DNA from: Apilactobacillus bombintestini
Lineage (GTDB): Bacteria > Bacillota > Bacilli > Lactobacillales > Lactobacillaceae
DNA length: 64,000 nucleotides
Assembly: GCF_003627035.1 (NCBI RefSeq)
Contig: NZ_CP032626.1
Coordinates: 372,001 to 436,000 of the forward strand
Reading direction: 5' to 3'
Below are positions 34,714 to 43,942 of the stretch, piece by piece. The notes beneath the pieces were generated by a model. That model ran no database searches, was not told the DNA's origin, and worked only from the letters and a program-made list of their open reading frames with translations. The first letter of the stretch is position 1. Each line of letters opens with the position of its first letter. Position numbers and translations under genes: made by a program.

Positions 34714-35994
34714 ATGTTAGATATGAAAATGATTCGCCAAAATCCCGACTGGATTAAAGAAAAGCTAGCAACTAGAAATATTAAACCAGAAACTATCGAT
34801 GAATTAATTGGTTATGACCAAGATCGTCGTGATTTAATTGTAAAAAGTGAAAGCTTAAAAGCTAAGAAAAATGATGTTTCAAAGAAAATTGCTGAAGCAA
34901 AGCGTAACAAAGAAGACGCTAGCGAAGCTATTGAAGAAATGAAACAAGTAGGTAAAGAAGTTAAAGACTTAGATGCTAAGTTAGAAGTAGTAGAAAACAA
35001 ACAACATGACTTAGCTGCTCATTTACCAAATATTCCTGCTGATGGTGTTCCAGTTAGTTTAACTGAAGAAGGTGCCGTAGAACTAAGAAAAGTAGGTAAA
35101 CCTCGTGAATTTAGTTTTGCACCAAAACATCACTGGGACTTAGGTGAAAACCTAGGTATTCTAGACTTTGAAGCTAGTGCTAAAGTTTCAGGTAGTCGTT
35201 TTGTATACTATTTAGGTGCTGGTGCACAACTAGAACGTGCCGTATACAACTTCTATCTAGATCAAAACACTAAAGCTGGATACAAAGAAGTATTACCTCC
35301 ATACATGGTTAACGATGCTTCAATGTATGGAACTGGTCAATTCCCTAAGTTTAAGGAAAACAAAGCTGGTTTCGAAATTGCTGACAGTGATTTAACTATG
35401 ATTCCAACTGCCGAAGTTCCATTGGTTAACTATTACCGTGATGAAGTTATGGATGCTGACAAGTTACCAGTTAAGTTTACTGCTTTAACTCCTGCATTCA
35501 GATCAGAAGCTGGTAGTGCCGGAAGAGATACTCGTGGTTTAATTCGTTTACACCAATTCAATAAGGTAGAAATGGTTCAATTTACTAAACCAGATGAATC
35601 ATGGGATGCACTAGAAGAAATTACTAGCCATGCTGAAAAATTACTACAAATGCTAGAAATTCCTTACCACGTAATTACATTAACTACTAGTGACATGAGT
35701 TTCACTGCTGCAATGACTCATGACCTTGAAGTATGGATGCCAGCACAAGGTTGTTACCGTGAAATTTCAAGTTGCTCAAACACAACTGATTTCCAAGCAA
35801 GACGTGCACACATTCAATACCGTGACGAAAATGGTAAGTTGCAATACGTTCACACTCTAAACGGTTCAGGTTTAGCTGTAGGTAGAACAGTTGCTGCTAT
35901 CTTAGAAAACTATCAAAACGAAGATGGATCAATTGATATTCCTAAGGTATTACAACCATACATGCATGGTATGACTAAGATTACTAAAGAATAA
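34714..35994 (+). CDS. serS: Seryl-tRNA synthetase
   Basis: SerS attaches serine to tRNA-Ser. The 426-residue protein has the N-terminal helical tRNA-binding arm (about 25-105, [20 protein letters not shown]) and a class II core. The class II motifs are [28 protein letters not shown] (motif 2) and [19 protein letters not shown] (motif 3). The ATG at 34714 follows GTGGAGG; the GTG at 34699 overlaps that site and is unlikely to be used. It is controlled by the T-box upstream and ended by its own terminator. Confidence 0.97.
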   Translation: MLDMKMIRQNPDWIKEKLATRNIKPETIDELIGYDQDRRDLIVKSESLKAKKNDVSKKIAEAKRNKEDASEAIEEMKQVGKEVKDLDAKLEVVENKQHDLAAHLPNIPADGVPVSLTEEGAVELRKVGKPREFSFAPKHHWDLGENLGILDFEASAKVSGSRFVYYLGAGAQLERAVYNFYLDQNTKAGYKEVLPPYMVNDASMYGTGQFPKFKENKAGFEIADSDLTMIPTAEVPLVNYYRDEVMDADKLPVKFTALTPAFRSEAGSAGRDTRGLIRLHQFNKVEMVQFTKPDESWDALEEITSHAEKLLQMLEIPYHVITLTTSDMSFTAAMTHDLEVWMPAQGCYREISSCSNTTDFQARRAHIQYRDENGKLQYVHTLNGSGLAVGRTVAAILENYQNEDGSIDIPKVLQPYMHGMTKITKE

Positions 35995-36016
35995 TCAAGT
36001 TAATAATTAATAGAAG

Positions 36017-36055
36017 AAAAAGTGATGATTGAAAAAATCATCACTTTTTTTATTT
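36017..36055 (+). terminator. Terminator after serS
   Basis: AAAAAGTGATGATT pairs with AATCATCACTTTTT and is followed by a T-run. Confidence 0.92.
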
Positions 36056-36165
36056 TTTTTAAAAAGGGGGTAGACAATATATTATATTTTAGATATAATA
36101 ATTTTTGTTGAGTTGGTTTACGGCTCATTTAAAAGAGTTAACAATTTAATTAATAAAATTTGTTG

Positions 36166-36194
36166 TTGACACATTGTTATTTAAATGATATTAT
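36166..36194 (+). promoter_or_regulatory. Promoter of the tRNA cluster
   Basis: A consensus TTGACA (36166-36171), exactly 17 bases, then TATTAT (36189-36194), about 40 bases before the first tRNA. Confidence 0.88.
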
Positions 36195-36235
36195 TAAGAG
36201 GTTGTCTGTTAGAGAGATAACTTTGAAGACCTCAT

Positions 36236-36308
36236 GGAGGATTAGCTCAGTTGGGAGAGCATCTGCCTTACAAGCAGGAGGTCACAGGTTCGAGCCCTGT
36301 ATCCTCCA
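36236..36308 (+). tRNA. tRNA-Val (TAC)
   Basis: A 73-base cloverleaf with acceptor GGAGGAT/ATCCTCC and anticodon loop CTTACAA. CCA is not encoded. First of eight tRNAs in the cluster. Confidence 0.97.
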
Positions 36309-36310
36309 TT

Positions 36311-36383
36311 GAGCCGTTAGCTCAGCCGGTAGAGCATCTGACTTTTAATCAGAGGGTCGGCAGTTCGAACCTGCCACGGCTCA
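36311..36383 (+). tRNA. tRNA-Lys (TTT)
   Basis: A 73-base cloverleaf with acceptor GAGCCGT/ACGGCTC and anticodon loop CTTTTAA. CCA is not encoded. Confidence 0.97.
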
Positions 36384-36401
36384 TTTACATTTTAATATTT
36401 T

Positions 36402-36485
36402 GCGGGCGTGGCGGAACTGGCAGACGCGCTAGATTTAGGTTCTAGTTTCCATTAGGAAGTGGGGGTTCGAATCCCTTCGCCCGCA
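36402..36485 (+). tRNA. tRNA-Leu (TAG)
   Basis: An 84-base class II tRNA with a long variable arm, acceptor GCGGGCG/CGCCCGC and anticodon loop TTTAGGT. It reads CTN codons, including CTA, which this genome uses heavily. Confidence 0.96.
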
Positions 36486-36506
36486 TTGCATTGCATTTAA
36501 TGCTAT

Positions 36507-36580
36507 GCCGACTTAGCTCAGTTGGCTAGAGCGCTTCACTAGTAATGAAGAGGTCGGGTGTTCGAATCATCTAGTCGGCA
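36507..36580 (+). tRNA. tRNA-Thr (AGT)
   Basis: A 74-base cloverleaf with acceptor GCCGACT/AGTCGGC and anticodon stem CTTCA/TGAAG. The loop CTAGTAA gives anticodon AGT. The G1-C72, C2-G71 pairs match threonine identity. An A at position 34 is unusual in bacteria outside tRNA-Arg(ACG). Confidence 0.95.
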
Positions 36581-36586
36581 TTATAT

Positions 36587-36658
36587 GCGGAAGTAGTTCA
36601 GTGGTAGAACATCACCTTGCCATGGTGGGGGTCGCGGGTTCGAATCCCGTCTTCCGCT
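36587..36658 (+). tRNA. tRNA-Gly (GCC)
   Basis: A 72-base cloverleaf with acceptor GCGGAAG/CTTCCGC, discriminator T and anticodon loop TTGCCAT. Confidence 0.96.
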
Positions 36659-36671
36659 TTGTACAATTCCT

Positions 36672-36757
36672 GCCGGGGTGGCGGAATTGGCAGACGCACA
36701 GGACTTAAAATCCTGCGGTTAGTGATAACCGTACCGGTTCGATCCCGGTCCTCGGCA
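36672..36757 (+). tRNA. tRNA-Leu (TAA)
   Basis: An 86-base class II tRNA with a long variable arm, acceptor GCCGGGG/CCTCGGC with one G-U pair and anticodon loop CTTAAAA. Confidence 0.96.
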
Positions 36758-36779
36758 TTTAATTGAATATATTTATTTT

Positions 36780-36853
36780 GCACCCATAGCGCAACTGGAT
36801 AGAGTGTCTGACTACGAATCAGAAGGTTGTAGGTTCGATCCCTACTGGGTGCA
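36780..36853 (+). tRNA. tRNA-Arg (ACG)
   Basis: A 74-base cloverleaf with acceptor GCACCCA/TGGGTGC and anticodon loop CTACGAA. A34 is expected to become inosine through TadA. Confidence 0.97.
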
Positions 36854-36864
36854 TTTTTTTATTT

Positions 36865-36938
36865 CGGGAAGTAGCTCAGCTTGGTAGAGCACCTGGTTTG
36901 GGACCAGGGGGTCGCAGGTTCGAATCCTGTCTTCCCGA
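36865..36938 (+). tRNA. tRNA-Pro (TGG)
   Basis: A 74-base cloverleaf with acceptor CGGGAAG/CTTCCCG, discriminator A and anticodon loop TTTGGGA. Last tRNA of the cluster. Confidence 0.97.
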
Positions 36939-36952
36939 TTTTTTTAATCCGT

Positions 36953-36990
36953 AAAGAGAAAATGATATTTTTCATTTTCTCTTTTTTGTT
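36953..36990 (+). terminator. Terminator of the tRNA cluster
   Basis: GAGAAAATGA and TCATTTTCTC form a perfect 10-bp stem followed by a T-run. Confidence 0.92.
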
Positions 36991-37002
36991 TATATAAAAT
37001 CT

Positions 37003-37050
37003 TTGCATTTTCTATATAAGTCCGTATAATAATAGTCAGAATTAGTCAAA
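37003..37050 (+). promoter_or_regulatory. ctsR-clpC promoter with CtsR box
   Basis: TTGCAT (37003-37008) and TATAAT (37025-37030) are 16 bases apart. Just downstream lies the heptad direct repeat AGTCAGA-ATT-AGTCAAA (37034-37050), close to the CtsR consensus of two GGTCAAA heptads separated by three bases. CtsR bound here would block its own operon; heat or misfolded protein relieves this in known systems. Confidence 0.75.
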
Positions 37051-37065
37051 GAATGGGATGGTGTT

Positions 37066-37533
37066 ATGCAAGGAAAAAATATTTCTGATATCATTGAGAA
37101 ATATCTCAAAAAAATGATTGCTGAAGATGAACAAGTTGAAATTAGTCGATCAGATATCGCAAATCATTTTGACGTAGTGCCATCTCAGATCAATTATGTT
37201 ATTAAGACTCGTTTTACAATTCAAAATGGTTACGTTGTAGAAAGTAAACGTGGCGGTGGCGGATATATTCGTATTGAAAAAGTAAAATTACTGGATAATA
37301 TTGATATTTTAGATACACTTATTGAAGCCATTGGCAATGAATTGACACAACGAGAGGGAAGAGCAGTAATTAATACTTTAGTAGTTAATGATTTAATTAC
37401 TGACAATGAAGCCGATTTAGTGTTAGCATCTATTAGCAAACAAACTTTATCGGTTGGAAACAAGTTATTCGAAAATGAGATTAGAGCTAAAATAATGGTC
37501 TCGATACTAGATCATTTGAGATATAAAAGCTAG
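37066..37533 (+). CDS. ctsR: Transcriptional repressor CtsR
   Basis: CtsR represses clp and other class III heat-shock genes. The 155-residue protein has the winged helix with IANHFDVVPSQINYVIKTRF and the Gly-rich beta-wing VESKRGGGGYIRI (about 59-70), which acts as the heat sensor in known CtsR proteins. The C-terminal domain is full length. It lies directly before clpC without the mcsA-mcsB genes seen in Bacillus, as is usual in lactobacilli. Autoregulation is suggested by the CtsR box upstream. Confidence 0.96.
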   Translation: MQGKNISDIIEKYLKKMIAEDEQVEISRSDIANHFDVVPSQINYVIKTRFTIQNGYVVESKRGGGGYIRIEKVKLLDNIDILDTLIEAIGNELTQREGRAVINTLVVNDLITDNEADLVLASISKQTLSVGNKLFENEIRAKIMVSILDHLRYKS

Positions 37534-37548
37534 AAAGTGAGGCATTAT

Positions 37549-40056
37549 ATGAATAATATTTTTACTCCTAGTGCAAAGAATGTTTTAATGATTGCGCAAG
37601 AACAAGCGGTTACTTTTGCTCACCAAGCTGTTGGAACTGAGCATATTTTGATAGCCTTAGCTATGGAACACAATGGAATTGCTCATGCCGCACTATCACA
37701 TTGCAACATTAATGAATACGACATTAAGGCAGAAATTGAATTACTAGTGGGATATGGTAACCTTTCCCAAACTGATGCGGATACTTACTTACCATATTCA
37801 CCTAAGACTGAAACATTGCTAGAAGATGCTGCTAATTTAACCAAGAAGTTCGGTTCTGCAAAGATTGGTACTGAACACTTGCTATTAAGCATTCTAGGTA
37901 ATAAGGATTGTGTTGCTAGCCAAGTATTGAGTTCATTAGGCATTGCAAGCACTGAGAACATTAAAAAAGTATTACTTCGTCAAATGGGCTTTGCAGGTGA
38001 CCCAAGACGTCAACAAAAAGAAATCCCATTGCCAAACTTAAACGGAAATAGACGTAATAACGGAAGTGCTACTCCTACATTGGATAAATTAGCTACTGAT
38101 TTAACTAAGTCAGCTAATGATGGACATATTGATCCTACTATTGGTAGAGATGATGTTATCAAGCGTGTAGTTCAAATCCTAAGTCGTCGTACTAAGAATA
38201 ATCCAGTTTTAATTGGTGAAGCTGGGGTAGGTAAGACTGCCGTAGTAGAAGGATTAGCATTACAAATTGCTAAAAAGAAAGTACCAGAAGATATGCAAAA
38301 CAAACGTGTCATGATGCTAGAAATGGGTACTTTAGTAGCCGGTACTAAGTATCGTGGTGAATTCGAAAAACGTTTGATGAAAATCATTAGCGAAATTAAG
38401 AGTGTCGGTAACGTAATTCTATTTATTGATGAATTACACACTTTAATGGGCGCTGGTGGTGCTGAAGGTGCTATTGATGCATCTAACATCTTAAAGCCTG
38501 CTTTAGCTCGTGGTGATTTACAAACTATTGGTGCTACTACTTTAGATGAATACCAAAAATACATTGAAAAAGATGGTGCACTAGCTAGAAGATTCGCTAC
38601 TGTTTCAGTAGAAGAACCTAGTCGTGATGAAACTGTTGAAATTCTAAAAGGTATTCGTTCTAAGTATGAAGACCATCATCAAGTAAAAATTACTGATGAA
38701 GCTATTAACCAAGCTGTAGATTTGTCTACTAGATATATCAGCAACCGTTTCTTACCAGATAAGGCTATTGACCTAATGGATGAAGCTGCTGCCATGGTAA
38801 GAATCAATCATGTAGATAAAGATACTTCTATGGATAAACTAGAAGATGAATTAAAAGAATACAGTTCTAAGATGGAAGCTGCTATTGAAGATCAACGCTT
38901 TGAAGATGCGGTAGCTTTACGTGAAAAAGAACAAGCACTACAAGCTAAGATTGATAAGCGGCGTGAATCCATGCGTGCTAAACGCGATAAACAAAAAGAA
39001 GAACGTGACTTCGACATTAAAGAAACTGGTGAAGATATTGCTAAGGTAGTTTCTGAATGGACTGGAGTTCCTGTAACTAAGATGACTAAAGCTGACAGTA
39101 AGCGTTTAGTTAACTTAGAATCCATTCTTCACAAGAAGATTATTGGACAAGATGAAGCAGTTTCTGCTGTATCTCGTGCTATCAGACGTGCAAGAAGTGG
39201 AATTAAGGATCCTAACCGTCCAATCGGTTCATTTATCTTCTTGGGTCCTACCGGGGTAGGTAAGACTGAATTAGCCAAAGACCTAGCTGAAGAAATGTTT
39301 GGTTCTAAAGATGACATTATCAGAATTGATATGTCTGAATACATGCAAAAAGAATCAGCATCTCGTATGGTAGGTTCTGCACCTGGTTATGTTGGATATG
39401 ATGAAGGTGGACAATTAACTGAAAAGGTTAGACAACATCCATATTCAGTAGTTCTATTTGATGAAGTAGAAAAAGCCCATCCAGATGTATTTAACTTATT
39501 ACTACAAGTGTTAGATGATGGTTACCTAACTGATTCTAAGGGACGTCATGTGGACTTTAGAAACACAGTATTAATCATGACTTCTAACTTAGGTGCTACT
39601 GCACTACGTGATAAGAAGACAGTTGGTTTTGGTGCTGAAGCTGATCAAGAAGAAGACCAAAGCTACAAGTTAATGAAGAAGACGGTAGAAGCACAAATGA
39701 AACAATTCTTTAGACCAGAATTCCTAAACAGAATTGATGAAACTATCATCTTCCATGAATTAACTCAAAAACAAGTACAAAAGATTGTTAAGCTAATGGC
39801 TAACGAACTATTGGAACGTGTTAACAAACAAGGTATTAATGTAAAGATGACACCAGCTGCAGTTGAAACTATCGCTAAAGATGGTTACAATCCAGAATTT
39901 GGTGCAAGACCAATTAGAAGAGCTCTACAAAATGATGTGGAAGATAAACTTTCTGAAGCAATTCTTTCCGGTGAAGTAAAGCCGGGGGATGATGTTTCAA
40001 TCGGAGCTTCTAAAGGTAAAATTACTATTAATAAAAAAGACACTGTAAAATCATAA
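37549..40056 (+). CDS. clpC: ATP-dependent Clp protease ATP-binding subunit ClpC
   Basis: ClpC unfolds proteins for degradation by ClpP. The 835-residue protein has the double N-terminal Clp_N repeat (about 1-145) and AAA1 with [12 protein letters not shown]/middle region follows ([21 protein letters not shown]), then AAA2 with GPTGVGKT, and a C-terminal ClpB_D2-small domain. ATG 37549 matches the family start ([19 protein letters not shown]) and follows GTGAGGC; the GTG at 37537 is part of that site. Transcribed with ctsR. Confidence 0.97.
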   Translation: MNNIFTPSAKNVLMIAQEQAVTFAHQAVGTEHILIALAMEHNGIAHAALSHCNINEYDIKAEIELLVGYGNLSQTDADTYLPYSPKTETLLEDAANLTKKFGSAKIGTEHLLLSILGNKDCVASQVLSSLGIASTENIKKVLLRQMGFAGDPRRQQKEIPLPNLNGNRRNNGSATPTLDKLATDLTKSANDGHIDPTIGRDDVIKRVVQILSRRTKNNPVLIGEAGVGKTAVVEGLALQIAKKKVPEDMQNKRVMMLEMGTLVAGTKYRGEFEKRLMKIISEIKSVGNVILFIDELHTLMGAGGAEGAIDASNILKPALARGDLQTIGATTLDEYQKYIEKDGALARRFATVSVEEPSRDETVEILKGIRSKYEDHHQVKITDEAINQAVDLSTRYISNRFLPDKAIDLMDEAAAMVRINHVDKDTSMDKLEDELKEYSSKMEAAIEDQRFEDAVALREKEQALQAKIDKRRESMRAKRDKQKEERDFDIKETGEDIAKVVSEWTGVPVTKMTKADSKRLVNLESILHKKIIGQDEAVSAVSRAIRRARSGIKDPNRPIGSFIFLGPTGVGKTELAKDLAEEMFGSKDDIIRIDMSEYMQKESASRMVGSAPGYVGYDEGGQLTEKVRQHPYSVVLFDEVEKAHPDVFNLLLQVLDDGYLTDSKGRHVDFRNTVLIMTSNLGATALRDKKTVGFGAEADQEEDQSYKLMKKTVEAQMKQFFRPEFLNRIDETIIFHELTQKQVQKIVKLMANELLERVNKQGINVKMTPAAVETIAKDGYNPEFGARPIRRALQNDVEDKLSEAILSGEVKPGDDVSIGASKGKITINKKDTVKS

Positions 40057-40087
40057 AAAAAGGGGATTTTTTAATCCTCTTTTTTGT
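40057..40087 (+). terminator. Terminator after clpC
   Basis: AAAAAAAGGGGATT pairs with AATCCTCTTTTTT (one mismatch) around four T. Confidence 0.85.
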
Positions 40088-40096
40088 GTGAAATCC

Positions 40097-40125
40097 TTGA
40101 TTTTATATAGTGGTAAGAGTATTAT
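40097..40125 (+). promoter_or_regulatory. rpoBC promoter
   Basis: TTGATT (40097-40102) and TATTAT (40120-40125) with exactly 17 bases between; transcription would begin near 40132, leaving a leader of about 195 bases. Confidence 0.75.
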
Positions 40126-40131
40126 ACTAAG

Positions 40132-40240
40132 TATGTAACTACGAAGTGAAATGTGTGCTGGCGATCTATTGTCCGTCTAGTACGCCTATATTAACCAAAA
40201 ATAAGCTTTTTTGATATTGCTTGTTTTGGTTTTTTTTTGC
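40132..40240 (+). ncRNA. rpoB leader RNA with attenuator-like terminator (probable Lacto-rpoB motif)
   Basis: The untranslated leader has a GC-richer part (TGGCGATCTATTGTCCGTCTA), then a hairpin AACCAAAA (40193-40200) with TTTTGGTT (40224-40231). An inner AAGC/GCTT stem extends it, and it runs directly into T residues. The position and form fit the Lacto-rpoB motif described upstream of rpoB in Lactobacillales; I assign it from memory of that family, not from a covariance search. Confidence 0.55.
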
Positions 40241-40328
40241 CTTTTTTTCCTAAAAATTGGCAAAAAAATGCAATTGTAATCAAATTGTAATATTTCACTG
40301 AGTAGAATTTTTTAGAGGGGTGAAGAAC

Positions 40329-43300
40329 TTGGCAGGACATTTAGTTAAATATGGTAAACACCGTATTCGTAGAAGTTACTCTCAAATCAAGGAAGTTCTT
40401 GATTTACCTAATTTAATTGAAATTCAAACCGATTCATATAAGTGGTTCTTAGATGAAGGTTTGCGCGAAATGTTCAATAGCATTATGCCAATTGATGATT
40501 TCCAAGGAAAACTATCCTTAGAATTCGTTGATTATCAACTATTAGAACCTAAATACACTGTTAGTGAAGCAAGAGATCATGAGGCAAACTACTCAGCTCC
40601 ACTTCACATCACATTAAAATTGACCAATCATGAAACTGGTGAAATTAAGACCCAAGATGTATTCTTTGGTGATTTCCCATTAATGACTGATCAAGGTACA
40701 TTCATTATTAACGGGGCAGAACGTGTAATTGTTTCACAATTAGTACGTTCTCCTGGTGTTTTCTTCCACAAGGATGAAGACAAGAACGGTCGTATCAGCT
40801 ATGGTACTACTGTAATTCCCAACCGTGGTGCATGGATGGAATTTGAAACTGATGCAAAGAACTTATCATATGTACGTATTGATAGAACTAGAAAGCTACC
40901 AATTACTGAATTAGTTCGTGCATTAGGTTTTGGTTCTGATGACGAAATTACACAAATATTAGGTAGTAATGATAGTCTTTCATTAACACTTGAAAAGGAT
41001 GTTCATAAAGATACTGAAGATTCACGTGTTGAAGAATCATTGAAAGACATTTACGAACGTCTACGTCCAGGTGAACCTAAGACTGCTGATTCAGCTCGTA
41101 ATTTATTAACTACTCGTTTCTTCGATCACAAACGTTATGACATGGCTCCTGTTGGTAGATACAAGACTAACAACAAGTTGAGCTTAAAGACTCGTTTATT
41201 AGGTTTAACTCTTGCTGAAACATTAGCTGATCCTGATACCGGAGAAATTATTGCTAAGAAAGATACTGTTGTTGATAAAAATGTTATGAAGAAGTTAGCA
41301 CCTTACTTAGATCGTGATGACTTCAAAGCATACACCTTCAACCCTTCAGAACAATCTGTTGTTCCTGAACCTATGACAGTACAAATTATTAAAGTATATT
41401 CTGAAAAAGATCCAGATCATGTAGTTAACATGATTGGTAACGATAATATTCCTTTGGATTACCATCACATTACTCCAGCGGATATTATTTCTTCCATTAA
41501 CTACTTCTTTAACCTACAAGAAGGAATCGGAGAACCTGATGACATTGACCATTTAGGTAACCGTCGTATTCGTTCTGTTGGTGAATTACTACAAAACCAA
41601 TTCAGAATTGGTTTAGCAAGAATGGAACGTGTTGTTAGAGAACGTATGTCAATTCAAGACACTTCAACTGTTACTCCACAACAACTAATTAACATTCGTC
41701 CTGTAGTAGCATCTGTTAAAGAATTCTTTGGTTCATCACAATTGTCACAATTCATGGACCAAACTAACCCATTGGGTGAATTAACTCACAAACGTCGTCT
41801 ATCTGCTTTAGGACCTGGTGGTTTAACTAGAGACCGTGCCGGTTACGAAGTTCGTGACGTTCACTACACTCACTATGGTCGTATTTGTCCTATTGAAACA
41901 CCTGAAGGTCCTAACATTGGTTTGATTAACTCACTATCAAGTTATGCTAAGATCAACAAGTATGGTTTCGTTGAAACTCCATACCGTCGTGTATCATGGG
42001 ATACTCATAAAGTTACTGATAAGATTGATTACTTATCAGCTGACGAAGAAGATAACTATGTTGTTGCCCAAGCCAACTCACCATTAAATGATGATGGTTC
42101 ATTTACTAACGACGTAGTTATGGCTAGATACAAGTCAAAGAATATTGAAACTAAGATTGAAAACGTTGACTACATGGACGTTTCACCTAAACAAGTAGTT
42201 TCTGTCGCAACTGCATGTATTCCATTCTTGGAAAACGATGACTCCAACCGTGCCTTGATGGGTGCTAACATGCAACGTCAAGCGGTTCCTTTGGTTAACC
42301 CACATGCACCACTAGTTGGTACTGGTATTGAATACAAGGCCGCTCATGACTCTGGTGTTGCTCTAATCTGTAAACACCCAGGAACTGTTGAATATGTAGA
42401 TGCTACCGAAGTTCGTGTTCGTAGAGACGATGGTTCATTAGATACTTACAAGCTAATGAAGTTCCAACGTTCAAACGGTGGTAAGAACTACAACCAACGT
42501 CCTATCGTAAGAGTTAACGATCACGTTGACGCTGACGAAATCTTAGCTGATGGTCCTTCAATGGAAAACGGAGAACTTGCTTTAGGTCAAAACCCAGTGG
42601 TTGCCTTCATGACTTGGCAAGGTTACAACTTCGAAGATGCCATTGGTATTTCAGAAAGATTAGTTAGAGACGATGTATACACTTCAATTCATATTGAAGA
42701 ATACGAATCAGAAACTAGAGATACCAAACTTGGACCTGAAGAAATGACAAGAGAAATTCCTAACGTTGGGGAAGACGCATTGAAGAACCTTGACGAAGAA
42801 GGAATTATTAGAATTGGTGCTGAAGTTCATGATGGTGACATCTTAGTTGGTAAGGTAACTCCTAAGGGTGTTACAGAATTATCAGCTGAAGAACGTTTAC
42901 TACATGCTATCTTCGGTGAAAAATCACGTGAAGTTCGTGATACATCACTACGTGTACCACACGGTGGTGGCGGTATCGTCCAAGATGTTAAGATCTTCAC
43001 TCGTGAAAATGGTGATGAATTATCACCAGGTGTAAACAAGATGGCTCGTGTTTACATTGCTCAAAAACGTAAGATTCAAGTTGGAGATAAGATGTCTGGT
43101 CGTCACGGTAACAAAGGTACTGTTTCCATTGTTATCCCTGAAGAAGACATGCCATACTTACCAGATGGTACTCCAATCGATATCCTATTGAGTCCTATGG
43201 GTGTGCCTTCTCGTATGAACATTGGACAAGTTCTTGAATTACACTTAGGTATGGCTGCTAGAAAACTTGGCATCCATGTAACTACACCGGTATTCGACGG

Positions 43301-43925
43301 TGCTCGTGATTCAGATATTTGGGACGCTGTTAAAGAAGCTGGTATGGCTTCAGACGGTAAGTCAATTGTTTATGATGGTAGAACTGGTGAACCATTCGAC
43401 AAACGTATTGCCGTTGGTGTTATGCACTACTTGAAACTTGCTCACATGGTTGATGATAAGATTCATGCTCGTGCTATCGGACCTTACTCATTAGTTACTC
43501 AACAACCACTTGGTGGTAAAGCACAATTTGGTGGACAACGTTTTGGTGAAATGGAAGTTTGGGCCCTAGAAGCTTACGGTGCTGCTTACACACTACAAGA
43601 AATCTTGACTTACAAGTCAGATGATGTTGTTGGTCGTGTTAAGACTTACGAAGCTATCGTTAAGGGTGAACCAATTCCTCAACCAGGTGTTCCTGAATCA
43701 TTCCGTGTTCTTGTTAAGGAACTACAAGCTCTAGGATTAGACATGAAGGTTCTTAACGATGATAACCAAGAAATTGAACTTCGTGACTTAGATGACGAAG
43801 AAGAAGACGGAGTTGTAAATGTTGATGCTCTAAGTAAACTAGCTGAAAAGCAAAAACAAGAAAAGGCTGAAAAAGCTGCTGAATCCGAAAAGGATGACAA
43901 AGCAAACACCAACTCTAAGGAATAA
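40329..43925 (+). CDS. rpoB: RNA polymerase beta subunit
   Basis: RpoB forms one jaw of the catalytic core with RpoC. The 1198-residue protein is family length. The rifampicin region reads [28 protein letters not shown], with the key Gln, Asp, His, Arg and Ser present, so a rifampicin-sensitive form is expected; Gly replaces the more common Ala or Ser in NPLGE. The C-terminal tail is acidic and Lys-rich. I choose TTG 40329 ([12 protein letters not shown]), matching relatives, with GAGGGGTG upstream; GTG 40320 is nearer that site but adds non-conserved residues. Confidence 0.97.
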   Translation: MAGHLVKYGKHRIRRSYSQIKEVLDLPNLIEIQTDSYKWFLDEGLREMFNSIMPIDDFQGKLSLEFVDYQLLEPKYTVSEARDHEANYSAPLHITLKLTNHETGEIKTQDVFFGDFPLMTDQGTFIINGAERVIVSQLVRSPGVFFHKDEDKNGRISYGTTVIPNRGAWMEFETDAKNLSYVRIDRTRKLPITELVRALGFGSDDEITQILGSNDSLSLTLEKDVHKDTEDSRVEESLKDIYERLRPGEPKTADSARNLLTTRFFDHKRYDMAPVGRYKTNNKLSLKTRLLGLTLAETLADPDTGEIIAKKDTVVDKNVMKKLAPYLDRDDFKAYTFNPSEQSVVPEPMTVQIIKVYSEKDPDHVVNMIGNDNIPLDYHHITPADIISSINYFFNLQEGIGEPDDIDHLGNRRIRSVGELLQNQFRIGLARMERVVRERMSIQDTSTVTPQQLINIRPVVASVKEFFGSSQLSQFMDQTNPLGELTHKRRLSALGPGGLTRDRAGYEVRDVHYTHYGRICPIETPEGPNIGLINSLSSYAKINKYGFVETPYRRVSWDTHKVTDKIDYLSADEEDNYVVAQANSPLNDDGSFTNDVVMARYKSKNIETKIENVDYMDVSPKQVVSVATACIPFLENDDSNRALMGANMQRQAVPLVNPHAPLVGTGIEYKAAHDSGVALICKHPGTVEYVDATEVRVRRDDGSLDTYKLMKFQRSNGGKNYNQRPIVRVNDHVDADEILADGPSMENGELALGQNPVVAFMTWQGYNFEDAIGISERLVRDDVYTSIHIEEYESETRDTKLGPEEMTREIPNVGEDALKNLDEEGIIRIGAEVHDGDILVGKVTPKGVTELSAEERLLHAIFGEKSREVRDTSLRVPHGGGGIVQDVKIFTRENGDELSPGVNKMARVYIAQKRKIQVGDKMSGRHGNKGTVSIVIPEEDMPYLPDGTPIDILLSPMGVPSRMNIGQVLELHLGMAARKLGIHVTTPVFDGARDSDIWDAVKEAGMASDGKSIVYDGRTGEPFDKRIAVGVMHYLKLAHMVDDKIHARAIGPYSLVTQQPLGGKAQFGGQRFGEMEVWALEAYGAAYTLQEILTYKSDDVVGRVKTYEAIVKGEPIPQPGVPESFRVLVKELQALGLDMKVLNDDNQEIELRDLDDEEEDGVVNVDALSKLAEKQKQEKAEKAAESEKDDKANTNSKE

Positions 43926-43942
43926 AGAAAGGGGACTATCCA

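Noticed and set aside
36236-36783. Open reading frames on both strands across the tRNA genes
   Set aside because: They overlap well-formed tRNA cloverleaves and have no protein family features.
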